Positions 1-9,888 of a stretch of DNA of 64,000 nt are shown one piece after another. The stretch comes from Nemertoderma westbladi (taxonomy: Eukaryota > Xenacoelomorpha > Nemertodermatida > Nemertodermatidae). The notes under the pieces are model-generated. The model was not told where the DNA came from, did not search any database, and worked only from the letters and a program-made list of their open reading frames with translations. The stretch is taken from assembly GCA_032718475.1 (NCBI GenBank), contig JAUCBJ010008354.1, forward strand, positions 1-64,000. The letters are read 5' to 3'. Both the position numbers and the translations under genes were made by a program. Within the stretch, counting starts at the first letter, position 1; each line of letters opens with the position of its first letter.

Positions 1-1
1 G

Positions 2-3000
2 CGTTTTCTAGAAATCTTACCATCCTCGGTTAGTATAGTTCTAACAACTTTGAGTGGTCTTTCACTGGAACAAATGGGTGATGTTGCTGATAAAATGATT
101 GAGCAACAGGATTCCCAATCGTCAACTAGTTTATCCGCACCAATCCATCATCAGACTGAAATCAACATGCTCCAGGAGTCGCAAAAGATCCTTGTCCAAT
201 CTCAGAAGTCACTCGCTGATCAAATTTCGCAGATAAACACGCAACTAAGAGACCTCTCAACACGCCGAGATGGAGATCGTTCCCGTTCTCGATACAACTC
301 ATCACGCTCTGGTTCTCGTTCAGCAACACCTCATCGTCAGCGCTCACATTCTCGCTCCCAATCTCGAGAATACAACCCAAATGGAGCCTGGTGTTACTAC
401 CATTACACTTATGGCAGAGAAGCATCCACGTGTCGACCGCCCTGTTCATGGCGCAATCTAACAAACCGACGTTGTGGAAATCCAGGTAACTCTGACAGTA
501 ATAATGAAAACAATAATACCGGTGGTAGTGATATTTGTAATATTCACGTAGAAGCTTTACCGGTAGGAGAATTTCTAATTGATTCTGGCAGTGGTTATTC
601 TATATTACCCCAGAAATTCCAATCCCTTCTGAAAAATAAATCCCAGAATAATGTCCTGTTGAAAGCAGCTAATTATTCTGAAATACGAAATTATGGGAGC
701 GGAATACTTGAATTTTATATTCCAACCCTTAGAAAGGAACCATTTACTTGGAATTTTATAGTGGCAGACGTAACACAACCCATTCTTGGAATTGATTTTC
801 TCCGACACAATAATATCAATATTGATTGTGCGAGTAAACAAATATATTTCAAAACTCCAATGAAAATGTCGATTCAAAACGAAAACAATAAACCCAATAA
901 AAAACAAGAACAACCCTCAAAAATCAGCAACCAGAATCAATCCAACTTTATCTACAGTACGACTTCTAACATGACCAGAACCCCACATATATTTTCAGTA
1001 ACTGGTGGCAGGAATTATCGTTTAAAGCTAATAGTGATGATTTTAATGATTCTCTCTATTTTTTACCCTTTAGCATATTGTGTTAGCAAGTTACCGTTAT
1101 CCATATTTGCCTTACCTTTCTTCTTTATATTTGGTACTGGTGCGATATTAGGTTTAACATTGGATTGTTTTACAATTGGTGATGAACTATTTGGTTATGC
1201 AGGACCGCCCAAAGTAGACATTAGTAGTAAATCGTCTGATTTTTGGTTTCCAATTTCAACTGTTTCAAGTAAGGAAATTAATAAGGAAATTTCAAGAGTT
1301 AACTTAATCAATTCAAATACCAAAACAAGGTTAAATAAATTGTTAAATAAGTATGATACTGTTTTCTCTCTGAGATGTAAAAACGAACCAGTAAAACATA
1401 ATATAGAACACCATATAATCACTAGCGGACCTCCGTGTTTTTCTAGACCGCGTAGATTATTTGGTGAAAAATTAACCGCCGCAACTTCCGATTTTAATAA
1501 TTTAGTTAAAAATAGCATTGCAGAACGCAGCGATTCGCCATGGTGTTCTCCGTTGCACATGGTACCAAAATCTGATGGTACTTGGAGAAATTGTGGTGAT
1601 TATCGTCGCTTAAATCGGCAAACTATTTATGACTGCTATCCTATGCCAAACATAGCAGACATAAGCAATAACTTTAGGGGCTGCACCGTCTTTACAAAAA
1701 TAGATCTCGAAAAAGCTTTTTACCAAATTCCTATGGCGGATGATGACGTAAAAAAAACTGCTATTACTACACCTTTTGGTATGTTTTGTTTTAAAAGAAT
1801 GCCTTTTGGTCTCAAAAACGCAAGCCAAACCTTTCAACGATTAATAGATACTGCTCTTTCAGGTTTACCTTTTGCTGTGGGTTACATTGACGATATATTA
1901 ATCGCAAGCCCAAACGAAGAACAACATTTTAAGGACCTGGAGGCAGTACTAAAACGATTTGAGAGTTACGGTTTGAAAGCCAAAATATCAAAGTGTTCAT
2001 ATTTTCAAACTGAAGTGCAATTTTTAGGTTACGTGATATCTAAAAATGGCGTTTCCCCAAATCCATCCAAAATTCAAGCGATAAAAGAAGTACCACAACC
2101 CAAATCTATTTCTTCATTGCGTCGATTTTTAGGAATGTGTGGATTTTACCACCGATTCATACCAAATTTTTCATTGATAGCTGCACCACTCACCGACCTC
2201 ACTAGAAAAATAAATAAGTCCAAAAACGAAAATTTTGAACTTACTTTAGATGCGCAACTTGCCTTTAGCAATTTACAAAGTGCTTTAGAAAAGTCAATAA
2301 CTCTGTCTTTCCCTTTGAAAGGAGCACCTCTAAGTATAACAACAGATGCTTCTTCCATTGCGTTAGGTGCAGTTATTCATCAGTTGGTTAACGGGAGAGC
2401 AGAGCCATTAGCTTTCTATTCTAGAAAATTAACAGCAGCAGAATCAAAAAAATCAGCTTTTGATCGAGAACTTCTTGGAATTTATGCAGCATTAAAACAA
2501 CACGATTGGTTACTTGGCCAAGAAATAACAATTTTTACAGACCATAAACCTCTTGTGCATAGTTTAACAATGAAAAATCCTTCGCCACAACAATCTAGAT
2601 GGTTATCCTACATTTCAGAGTTCACAAGTAAGATTGAACATGTTTCTGGTTCCGATAATATTGTGGCTGACGCCCTTTCTCGTCCTATATGTGCCATTTC
2701 ATTCGACAATTTGGAAGAATTAGCCGACGCACAATCAGCTGATAGTGACTTACAATCATTTTTCCGCTCAACTAATTTACCTTTGAAAAGAGTGAAAGTT
2801 CTTGGCGACAAAGAGGTAGTTTACGATGACTCTACGCCCCATCTAAGACCATATATTCCGATGACATTAAGACGCCAAATTTTTGACAGTATTCACAATT
2901 TATCCCATCCAGGTCCCAAAGAATCGTCACATTTAGTTACCGCTCGTTTTATATGGCCAGGTGTTAAAAAGCAGGTAAAAGTTTGGGCTAACGAATGTCA

Positions 3001-3904
3001 GCATTGCCAAACTTGTAAAATTACACGCCATATTAAAACTCCAATAGACACAATACCTACTTCATCTAGGTTAGACACCGTACATATAGATATCGTAGGT
3101 CCATTACCTCCATCCAATGGCTATAAATACTTATTCACAGCGGTAGATAGATACACCAGATGGCCCGAAGTAGTACCTTTAAGAAATATAACTGCAGATA
3201 CAGTAGCTACTGCTTTCTTAAATTCTTGGATAAGTCGATTCGGTATTCCCCGCAAAATAGTTACTGACCGTGGTTCACAATTTGAATCAGCTTTATTCTC
3301 CGCCCTGATTTCACAATTAGGAATTGATCGCGCACGTACTACTGCATATCACCCTTCCTGTAATGGCCTTGTCGAACGATTTCATAGGAGTCTTAAAGCA
3401 TCACTTAGGGCAAAATGTTGCAGTAGAACATGGTTTAGAGAACTACCTTTAGTGCTTTTAGGTTTGCGATCCGCAATAGGAGTACATGGATTTTCTCCGG
3501 CCCAATTGATGTACGGAACTGAATTACTCCTCCCAGGTCAATATTTTCTACCTGAATCAAATACCTTAGACCAAACGTTGCCCAATTTTGTTGAAAATTT
3601 ATTCCGTAAAGTTGATAAATTTAACCCACCAGAGAGAAAACATTTGACTAAATCATACATTCCACAATCGCTTGAGAATGCTACACACGTGTGGGTTCGA
3701 GATCCTATTAAGCGATCTTCACTAAATCCTTTATACAAAGGACCTTACGAAATAATTAGTAAAACAGCGAAAACAGTCAAAATTAAAATTCATAAAGGTG
3801 AAGAAACATTGTCTCTAGATAGAATAAAGCCTGTAGTGAAACCTCAAAAATTAGACGATCGCAATAATAATGTTATTAAGAAAACAGTAACTTTTAGGTT
3901 ATAG
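2..3904 (+). CDS. Gypsy-1 Gag-Pol polyprotein, 5' partial
   Basis: The frame is open from base 2 with no stop, so the first ATG in the window is not the true start; the first 30 or so codons look like the end of a gypsy Gag. In order I see a cysteine/histidine zinc-knuckle-like motif (about 392-445), an aspartic protease with Asp-Ser-Gly at 581, two hydrophobic stretches (1022-1165), reverse transcriptase (about 1380-2060) with Tyr-Ile-Asp-Asp at 1883, RNase H (about 2330-2670), the integrase His-His-Cys-Cys domain (about 2890-3020) and the integrase core with its two Asp and one Glu (about 3070-3420). Gag and Pol share one frame, so no frameshift is needed. The odd part is the hydrophobic segment between protease and RT, which is not usual in Ty3/gypsy. 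All catalytic motifs look intact. Confidence 0.93.
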   Translation, partial: RFLEILPSSVSIVLTTLSGLSLEQMGDVADKMIEQQDSQSSTSLSAPIHHQTEINMLQESQKILVQSQKSLADQISQINTQLRDLSTRRDGDRSRSRYNSSRSGSRSATPHRQRSHSRSQSREYNPNGAWCYYHYTYGREASTCRPPCSWRNLTNRRCGNPGNSDSNNENNNTGGSDICNIHVEALPVGEFLIDSGSGYSILPQKFQSLLKNKSQNNVLLKAANYSEIRNYGSGILEFYIPTLRKEPFTWNFIVADVTQPILGIDFLRHNNINIDCASKQIYFKTPMKMSIQNENNKPNKKQEQPSKISNQNQSNFIYSTTSNMTRTPHIFSVTGGRNYRLKLIVMILMILSIFYPLAYCVSKLPLSIFALPFFFIFGTGAILGLTLDCFTIGDELFGYAGPPKVDISSKSSDFWFPISTVSSKEINKEISRVNLINSNTKTRLNKLLNKYDTVFSLRCKNEPVKHNIEHHIITSGPPCFSRPRRLFGEKLTAATSDFNNLVKNSIAERSDSPWCSPLHMVPKSDGTWRNCGDYRRLNRQTIYDCYPMPNIADISNNFRGCTVFTKIDLEKAFYQIPMADDDVKKTAITTPFGMFCFKRMPFGLKNASQTFQRLIDTALSGLPFAVGYIDDILIASPNEEQHFKDLEAVLKRFESYGLKAKISKCSYFQTEVQFLGYVISKNGVSPNPSKIQAIKEVPQPKSISSLRRFLGMCGFYHRFIPNFSLIAAPLTDLTRKINKSKNENFELTLDAQLAFSNLQSALEKSITLSFPLKGAPLSITTDASSIALGAVIHQLVNGRAEPLAFYSRKLTAAESKKSAFDRELLGIYAALKQHDWLLGQEITIFTDHKPLVHSLTMKNPSPQQSRWLSYISEFTSKIEHVSGSDNIVADALSRPICAISFDNLEELADAQSADSDLQSFFRSTNLPLKRVKVLGDKEVVYDDSTPHLRPYIPMTLRRQIFDSIHNLSHPGPKESSHLVTARFIWPGVKKQVKVWANECQHCQTCKITRHIKTPIDTIPTSSRLDTVHIDIVGPLPPSNGYKYLFTAVDRYTRWPEVVPLRNITADTVATAFLNSWISRFGIPRKIVTDRGSQFESALFSALISQLGIDRARTTAYHPSCNGLVERFHRSLKASLRAKCCSRTWFRELPLVLLGLRSAIGVHGFSPAQLMYGTELLLPGQYFLPESNTLDQTLPNFVENLFRKVDKFNPPERKHLTKSYIPQSLENATHVWVRDPIKRSSLNPLYKGPYEIISKTAKTVKIKIHKGEETLSLDRIKPVVKPQKLDDRNNNVIKKTVTFRL
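1022..1165 (+). other. Predicted two-helix hydrophobic segment inside Gypsy-1 Pol
   Basis: About 18 and then about 24 consecutive, mostly Leu/Ile/Phe/Val/Met residues, split by a short polar turn (Cys-Val-Ser-Lys). They lie in frame between the protease and RT domains. The length and composition fit two membrane-spanning helices forming a hairpin. Membrane insertion is inferred from composition only. Confidence 0.6.
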
Positions 3905-4035
3905 TAATCAGTTATTTTTGAGTCTATTTCACTTTCAATCTCATTAGGTTCAGTCTTACTTTAATGAGCCTTTAATGATACTCTTGTTTATCTCATATTT
4001 AGTGTAAATATTTATTTAATAATGTGCTCCGCAAT

Positions 4036-4047
4036 TAGGAAGGGGGG
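4036..4047 (+). promoter_or_regulatory. Gypsy-1 polypurine tract
   Basis: A purine run of A/G ending in six G lies three bases before the LTR start. In LTR elements such a tract primes plus-strand DNA synthesis. The 3905-4035 stretch before it is an AT-rich 3' untranslated region with nothing recognisable. Confidence 0.7.
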
Positions 4048-4050
4048 TCA

Positions 4051-4271
4051 TGTTAGAGTAACCAATATGTAATTTAATCAGATTAATTATATTGATTAAT
4101 TATAATATACAACTGATTAGTCAGCTGTGCAGTAGGAGATAATTGTATGTTACACAGCTGTGCAGTTAGAGGTAGTAGGACAGTATGCATAACGATGAAG
4201 AAGAATTAATTAATATATGAACTATAGTAAACTACAGAAATTGTTTTCTGATCCTGTGAGTAATCCTCACA
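4051..4271 (+). repeat. Gypsy-1 3' LTR
   Basis: About 221 bp, starting TGTTAG just after the purine tract and ending CA. The right end is fixed because the next bases match D1 sequence from about 37727. The short inverted motif CAGCTGTGCAGT occurs twice inside. Confidence 0.75.
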
Positions 4272-4681
4272 GCCCTATTGAATAGCATAAAGAATAAATA
4301 GCACACTGCTAGTATCCAAAGATACCCAATAATAACGTGACATTCTGGAAGGCACTTGACTAACGTACAAATGGCCCGAATGTGTGCGGTTTGTGACAGT
4401 TACTACTAAAGTGTGTTTACAGTAGCGAGTCGCAATTGTGAAAGTAGCCCTAACTCTCCAGTAAGAACCTGAAGTAAATCTAAGCCTTTGGGATGGACGG
4501 TGGAGTGACTCGCGCTGGTTGTTGTGGTCGTTGTGCAGCTACTACGTTGGCGATAGGCACATCAGCGAAAGTACACCAGCGCTGAGGATCTTGCGCTGTC
4601 TGGGGGCCGAGAGGGGTAGGCAGCGACGCCCGCTAGCCTAATTATAACTAATTATAATATTGATAAACTCATATAGCAGCT

Positions 4682-6136
4682 ATGCCTGAGTTGATAGAAG
4701 ATGATCTTAGTATCAGGGAGAAATATACTCTACCGTTACAAGCGTTTATTGATAGCTTGATACGCAGCGACGCTAGTCCAACTATTACGGAGGACGATGG
4801 TCATTATATCGAACCGCCGATGTCCCAGGAGCAACTTATGTGTGAATTGGACTATCGAAAATTCACTGCTCGCTATACGCATCGTAATGGTACGCATATG
4901 GACTTCTTAACTACTGGTCATCCTATCGATTTACACGATACGGACAATGTAGACACCGAAAGGGAAATGGTTTTATTTAAATATCATACCCAGCGGAGTC
5001 GGAACGATAAACCGAGAATAGAACACGAGAATTCTATTCGGAACTGACTCGAAAGAGAAGATGTTAAAGAACCGGATAAACGTGGTAACTCCAATGTATA
5101 TTTGGAATTCTTGAGAGAAATATTGTCAAACCGAATAAATATCACCCGCGTTTCCCCTACAAGACGTGCGTCTTTGGTATTTTTGCGATGAATGCCCAAG
5201 ACCCAACCAACAAATGGAAAGACATAAACATCCGCGGAGACGTTGCTCTAAACACAGTTTTACTCGCTATATTTACGGGAGTTTCGAGCGAAACTTGTTC
5301 GATGTATCACCTACGCTCGCTCGACTCAAACGATCCTTAAATAAACCTATGATCAGAGTTCCGGAATACTCAGTCAGACCTCCTCATTCCCTAGTTAGAC
5401 CTCAGACTCTTGATCCTAATAGTATCACGGATCCTCCCGAACTGTACTCACTGTTCAAAGATCTAGTGGTACCCGAACAGTTAGACAGTAGTCGGTGGCA
5501 CTCCGGTTGTGGGCTCCCTAGATATTCGCCCATCTTACCTCGCCGGATTGGGACGCGGACATCTAATATCGCCATTCAACCGTATCATTGTTTAGAGAAA
5601 CGTAAATTGCAGCAGCAAGTCCAAGCGGTAAGCGAATTAACTTTATCTCAGTTCGATCAGGAAATCCAGAATCTCTAAGAAGATATCGAACTTGGGCGAC
5701 CCTACTCTCTAAAAGAGTTTTAGACGAATGCTTCCAACAACAAGCGGAGGAAAATCAGCTCGAGGAGAAGCATACCGATTCCGATAGAGCCCGAGAACGC
5801 GAGTTGAAAAGAATCATCAAACCGAGGAAATTTCTCACTACACACGGTCCACCTACCGCTTTCGTGTAAACGACCCGTCAGGGACCAGTAAGAGCAGCTG
5901 TCTTAAAATGCGCTCTCAAGGTTGTTCGACCTCGTTCCACTGAGGTTGATATCGATCAACCAGGTACCTCGACCGGCGGATACACCGACTGTAATCCTAA
6001 ACCTTCCGATGCAATTGTATTACACCCTTCACCTAGGAGTTATAGCCCTCCTAGTAAAGTGGCTCGCCCCAAAGAGAAAAGGACTCTTGCTAGCCTCAAA
6101 AAACTGCGTAAACGCCGTCCGCGCAAGAAAGACTAA
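4682..6136 (+). pseudogene. Decayed accessory ORF of D0, before the 3' LTR
   Basis: This was once one protein of roughly 480 residues and is now in pieces across frames. The first piece starts with an ATG at 4682 and stops at 5047; a second is readable from about 5166 to 5678; the last piece ends with a strongly basic Lys/Arg tail and a stop at 6136. The same peptides, in the same order and also in pieces, are encoded by D1 at 38171-39690, so the frame was under coding constraint before it decayed. I recognise no family. There is no signal peptide or membrane segment, so although it sits where an envelope gene would be, it does not look like one. The basic tail suggests a nucleic-acid-binding or nuclear protein. 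A CAG right before the ATG (about 4677) could serve as a splice acceptor for a subgenomic RNA. Confidence 0.6.
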
Positions 6137-6202
6137 CTGTTTAGAGTATTTATATATTTTAGAAACTGTATTTTTTTATATTTTATAGAATTAAATCCCA
6201 TT

Positions 6203-6214
6203 TTCTGGGAGCGG
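6203..6214 (+). promoter_or_regulatory. Family-D polypurine tract (D0)
   Basis: A G-rich run ending GGGAGCGG directly abuts the TG of the 3' LTR. The same bases precede D1's 3' LTR at 39756-39763. This is the expected place for the plus-strand primer. Confidence 0.55.
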
Positions 6215-7383
6215 TGTAAAGGCTTTTGCGGATCTAGCTAGTCATTTTCCCCGCAAAGTACTCTGTAGGTGTTTTAGTGGACATAAAAAGCCGTTTTCTT
6301 ACTGTGTAGGTGTTTTAGTGGACATAAAAAGCCATTTTTCTGTATGTGTACTTTAGCGGACATAACTAGCGATTTTATGCCGCAATACGCCAAAATACTC
6401 TTGATACAGTGTAGTTCAGATGACGACATCTATCAGCTGATATGTACACGTGTAATTTTTCCCTTGTTCTTTGTTCGGTCGACCAATCAGAGCGATTTTC
6501 TTTGTGTTGGACAGTGCATATAGAAACTCACACAATTCAGTCAGTGTGTATCTTTCTAAGCCCAGAACACCGGCTTAGGATTCTTCTGTACTTCTGTGGA
6601 AGTTTCAGACTTTAGCCAAACATTAGTAGGCTTTGATCATAGAAACGTATAACTGTTATCAAACCAAAACATATTGTTACAAATCATATTGTCACCTACA
6701 AACACCGCATTTTTACTGCTATTTACTGTCGGTTATTAATTATATCAGTTGATGGAATATTATTATATTTGGATAATATCGATAAATAATCATAAAACCC
6801 CAATCTTCTTGATATACTGAAGGTAAGAGACAGGTTACATATAGCAATTGCGACTTACATTAAAGTGGTTTTGGAGTGAATCTAATGCTATTTCATAGGC
6901 ACTACATGTGTCGGTTGCTGTTCTCTTTATATGTGACTAAAATTAGTGAAGGTCGGCAGATCGGTGTGCAGCATTGTGCGGTAGTGTGCATGATTGTGAC
7001 AGATAACAAAGCATCTCCTAAAGAATGCGCTTTATATGTGAATCAATAGCCATCCTGTTGTGATTAGTGTAAGTCATAACTCTGTTTACATACTTAGAGC
7101 GCCACGTCCTAAAGGAACTGTTAATATTTCCCGAAAGTGAATAATATTGGTCAGAGATTATATATTAGCGATCAATCGAATAATACAGTAGGCCTACACC
7201 GCAATAAGGTCAGAGCTTCCGAATCCAGTCTCCCGGGTATATCCAGCGGGTGAATGGTCGCGCATAGGCTGGCTTCGGCTAATGTAGTGTATCAAATACT
7301 CGTCATAGGCTAAAGTCGATTTATAATCTAGAAGACACCTAAATTTGGCAGGTTAAACTGCTAAAGGTCTGAAAGCGTGAACA
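6215..7383 (+). repeat. D0 3' LTR (family-D LTR)
   Basis: 1169 bp, TGTAAAGG to GAACA. It is shared with LTRs at 39764-40964, 47909-49063 and 55789-56968. It contains an AACGTATAACTGTTAT stretch (6643-6659) that, in copy D2, is the exact reverse complement of the bases right after the LTR. A CCAAT motif lies near 6485, followed by an initiator-like TCAGTCAGT near 6538. Confidence 0.85.
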
Positions 7384-8317
7384 CAGAGGCCTACGGAAAA
7401 CCGCGCAATGCATTACGGTCTTTGTTTACCTTTCTGAGCGAGAACAACTGCTTGGAAATTCTTCTGCACTTCTGTGTTAGAAGTTTCAGACTTTGGCCAA
7501 CATTAGACGACTTTGATTACAAGAACGTAAATCTATTATCTGAATAACACCTGGCCCTCTGCACTGTGCAACTGTGCAACAAACCAAACTACGGTCACAC
7601 ATCTGACCTTAAACATTGCTGTATAATAAAACTGCATTATTTTACTGTCGGTTATTAATTGTTATATGTTGGTGTATATTGCTGATATATTTGGAGAATA
7701 CCGATGAATAATCATAAAACCCTCAATCTTCTTGATTACTAAAGGTTAGAGGAACAGGTTTACCAGTAGCAACTGCGACTTACAATATAGTGGTTTTAGT
7801 GTGCATTAAATGCTATTTCATAATCCCTACATGTGTCAGTTGCTATCCTCCTTATACAGTTATATATGGTTAAATTCAGTGACGGTCGGCAGATCAGTGT
7901 GCAGCAGTGTGAAGTCGTATGCAGCAGTGTGACAGATAATAAAGCATCTCTTAAAGAATGCGCTATTTATGAAAATCAGTAGCCATCTCGTTATGTTTAG
8001 TATAAGTCATAACTCTGTTTTATACTTAAAGCGCCACGTCGTAAAGGAACTGTTAATATTTCCCCGAAAGTGAATAATATTGTCAGAGATTATATAGTAA
8101 CGATCAATCGAATAATACAGTAGGTCTGCAACGCAATAAGGTCAAAGCATCCGAATCCAGTCTCCCTTAACTGTGGGTGAATGATCGCGCATAGACTGGC
8201 TTTGGCTAATGTTACTTAATGTGCACTAAATAATTGTTATAGGCTAAAGTCGATTTATAAACAAGAGGACACCTAAAATTGGCAGGTTAAACTGCTAAAG
8301 GTCTGAAAGCACGAACA
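7384..8317 (+). repeat. D1 5' LTR, truncated at its left end
   Basis: 934 bp, nearly identical to 40031-40964 of D1's 3' LTR. The first 267 bp are missing; the break is at the end of D0's LTR. The stretch AAATCTATTAT at 7529-7539 is the exact reverse complement of the 11 bases after the LTR. Confidence 0.82.
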
Positions 8318-8328
8318 ATAATAGATTT
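8318..8328 (+). promoter_or_regulatory. D1 putative self-complementary primer-binding site
   Basis: ATAATAGATTT starts on the first base after the 5' LTR and pairs perfectly with 7529-7539 inside that LTR. No TGG, the mark of a tRNA-3'-end site, is present. The match stops at exactly 11 bases. Confidence 0.6.
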
Positions 8329-8639
8329 TTAGATTCTTTATTGCACCGTAGGCAATAAAGTCGAAGGTACCGGTCGAACGGTAAGCTGTAGGCCTAACTG
8401 CCCAACTGCCCGAACCGGTACTTACAGGTACAACAGTATTATTCGATTTTGATAATTATATACCGGTAGGTCTTGATATTTAATCAGGGACTGCAGCCCT
8501 GGTTTTTTATTGGGATTTTACTTATTTCTGTCAGTTTTATTTATTTGTAAGTGTAATATTGAGCAGAAGGCGTGTAAGCCTGCTCAGATTGTATAAATAA
8601 TTTGTAGGCTAGATTGTTGTCTGACTGTTGTTAAGTCTG

Positions 8640-8644
8640 AAGAG
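8640..8644 (+). repeat. BEL-C target-site duplication, left
   Basis: AAGAG, repeated at 22123-22127. The uninterrupted site is preserved in copy D2 near 49390. Confidence 0.92.
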
Positions 8645-9182
8645 TGTGACGGGATCCAAGAGGGATCCCGATTTATCCGGTTGTGGTAATTTAGTCCACG
8701 CGTCCCCGCCGTGTATAAGGATGAAATAAAGTGACTGAGTTCTGAAGTTCGGTGTATAATAGGAGGTTATAAGATATAGATATATTGTGAATGTGTACAA
8801 GGCGGGATACGGTAACTAAAGTCCCGTGATCCCCTAACTAAACTAATTGGCTGTACCCTACGCTAGCACTGCTGCACTGAGATAACTGAATCACTGATTA
8901 ATAGGTTATTGGTTATATTGCACGGTGGCCTTACTGCTACTCAATCGATGCCATTCCCCCCTCTGATTGCTTAATACCCTTGTTGGCGCCCCGTGGAGTA
9001 TTCCCGTTCACTCCACCTGTTCTCCTTGGGTTAGGGGTTTGGCCCCTGACCCTCTATTGTGTGCTTCCTTCCCACTCTTATTGGGAAGGCACGAGTTGGT
9101 TAATTGCCCAATCTCGTGGCTCCCAATATTGCTTATCGGCTAATAACTTTATGGGGTGTTGGCGGGATTGAATAAGCTAACA
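8645..9182 (-). repeat. BEL-C 3' LTR
   Basis: 538 bp, beginning TGTTAGCTT and ending GTCACA in element orientation. Its end carries a perfect 8-bp inverted repeat CGGGATCC / GGATCCCG with a 5-base loop (8650-8670). Confidence 0.95.
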
Positions 9183-9191
9183 CTCCCCCCC
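9183..9191 (-). promoter_or_regulatory. BEL-C polypurine tract
   Basis: On the minus strand GGGGGGGAG directly abuts the TGTTAG start of the 3' LTR, the canonical place for the plus-strand primer. Confidence 0.85.
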
Positions 9192-9220
9192 ATGCTATCT
9201 TCCCGGTAAGAAGATAGCAT
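9192..9220 (-). other. Perfect hairpin next to the BEL-C polypurine tract
   Basis: ATGCTATCTTC and GAAGATAGCAT form an 11-bp perfect stem around a 7-base loop, immediately upstream of the purine tract in the RNA. Its role is unknown. The rest of the 3' untranslated region (9221-9888) is pyrimidine-rich on the plus strand, with no gene I can support. Confidence 0.75.
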
Positions 9221-9888
9221 CAACCAAAAAAGTGCGCTACAATCCCGCTGGATCCCGATCTAGTATCGGGTGTGGGGTGGAATTCTTTTCTCTTGGAGCC
9301 GGCTTTCCAGGCCGCCCCCTATGGGTATGATAACGCTACCCTGTGTGCCTGGCGTCTCATGTCGGGCCGGTCGCGCTCACCTCCCACGCAACTTTTGTTT
9401 CCCCAACATTTTCGCCCTATCTCACCTTCACTCTCACCCTGACTCTCTCATACTCCCGGACCTCCTCGTCCCTTACTCAGCCTCTTATTCTCCCCCCCCA
9501 CACTAGAATTGCGTTCGCACTCTCTCCGCACTTCACACTCTTATTCCGATTCTCAAGTCCACTCTGACTGTTTTATCTCTCCTGACGAACCTCCCCCCCC
9601 TCTCGTGCCGCCGCACTCAAGAAGTGTGAAATTGTCAGTTGTCTCGTCCATAGTGCCATAGTCAATTGTCCCCCAGTCCCAGTAGCTAATTGAGAAAGGT
9701 TGTATGACTATAGTACTTACTCCAAACGTATGTATTTTATTGCTAATCACTACGTACGTACATACGAATTGCACTTATATGGTTATTTGCATTAATTAAA
9801 TTTATATTTAATAGTTCGTACGTTACATGCGGCGCCTTCCAGGCGCACCACGTCCCAGTCTCATTCTCATTCCCTTGCCTCCGGGAAC

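Larger units (their letters stand above)
1..4271 (+). mobile_element. Gypsy-1, Ty3/gypsy LTR retrotransposon, 3' part
   Basis: The element holds the end of gag, all of pol, a short 3' untranslated region, a purine-rich tract and a 3' LTR. Its 5' LTR and most of gag lie left of the window. It appears to be inserted in family-D copy D0: sequence matching D1 from about 37727 resumes at 4272, right after the last base of the LTR. The coding frame is unbroken, so the copy is probably fairly young. LTR divergence and target-site duplication cannot be read because the left end is missing. Confidence 0.85.
4272..7383 (+). mobile_element. Family-D BEL/Pao element copy D0, 3' end
   Basis: This segment is collinear with the 3' end of D1 (about 37727-40964): about 410 bp of non-coding lead, a decayed accessory ORF, a G-rich tract and an LTR. 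Its 5' part is left of Gypsy-1 and outside the window. At 7384 the sequence switches, with no gap, to the inside of another family-D LTR that is nearly identical to D1's 3' LTR from 40031 on. D0 therefore seems to have inserted into, or recombined with, D1's 5' LTR. Confidence 0.75.
8318..8644 (+). other. D1 leader, first part
   Basis: Non-coding leader between LTR and gag. It is matched by D2 (49064-49394) and D3 (from 56969). It is broken at 8644 by BEL-C and resumes at 22123. I see no ORF or RNA gene in it. Confidence 0.75.

Noticed and set aside
4682-6136. Envelope gene of family D
   Set aside because: It has no signal peptide, membrane segment or Cys pattern of a surface protein; the C-terminus is basic.
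5922-6188. 88-codon ORF in D0
   Set aside because: It is out of phase with the conserved basic-tail frame of the accessory ORF, and D1 keeps the other frame.
6215-8317. One 2.1-kb LTR
   Set aside because: The second half repeats the first half's 3' part, and each half ends in GAACA. They are two LTR copies, the second truncated.
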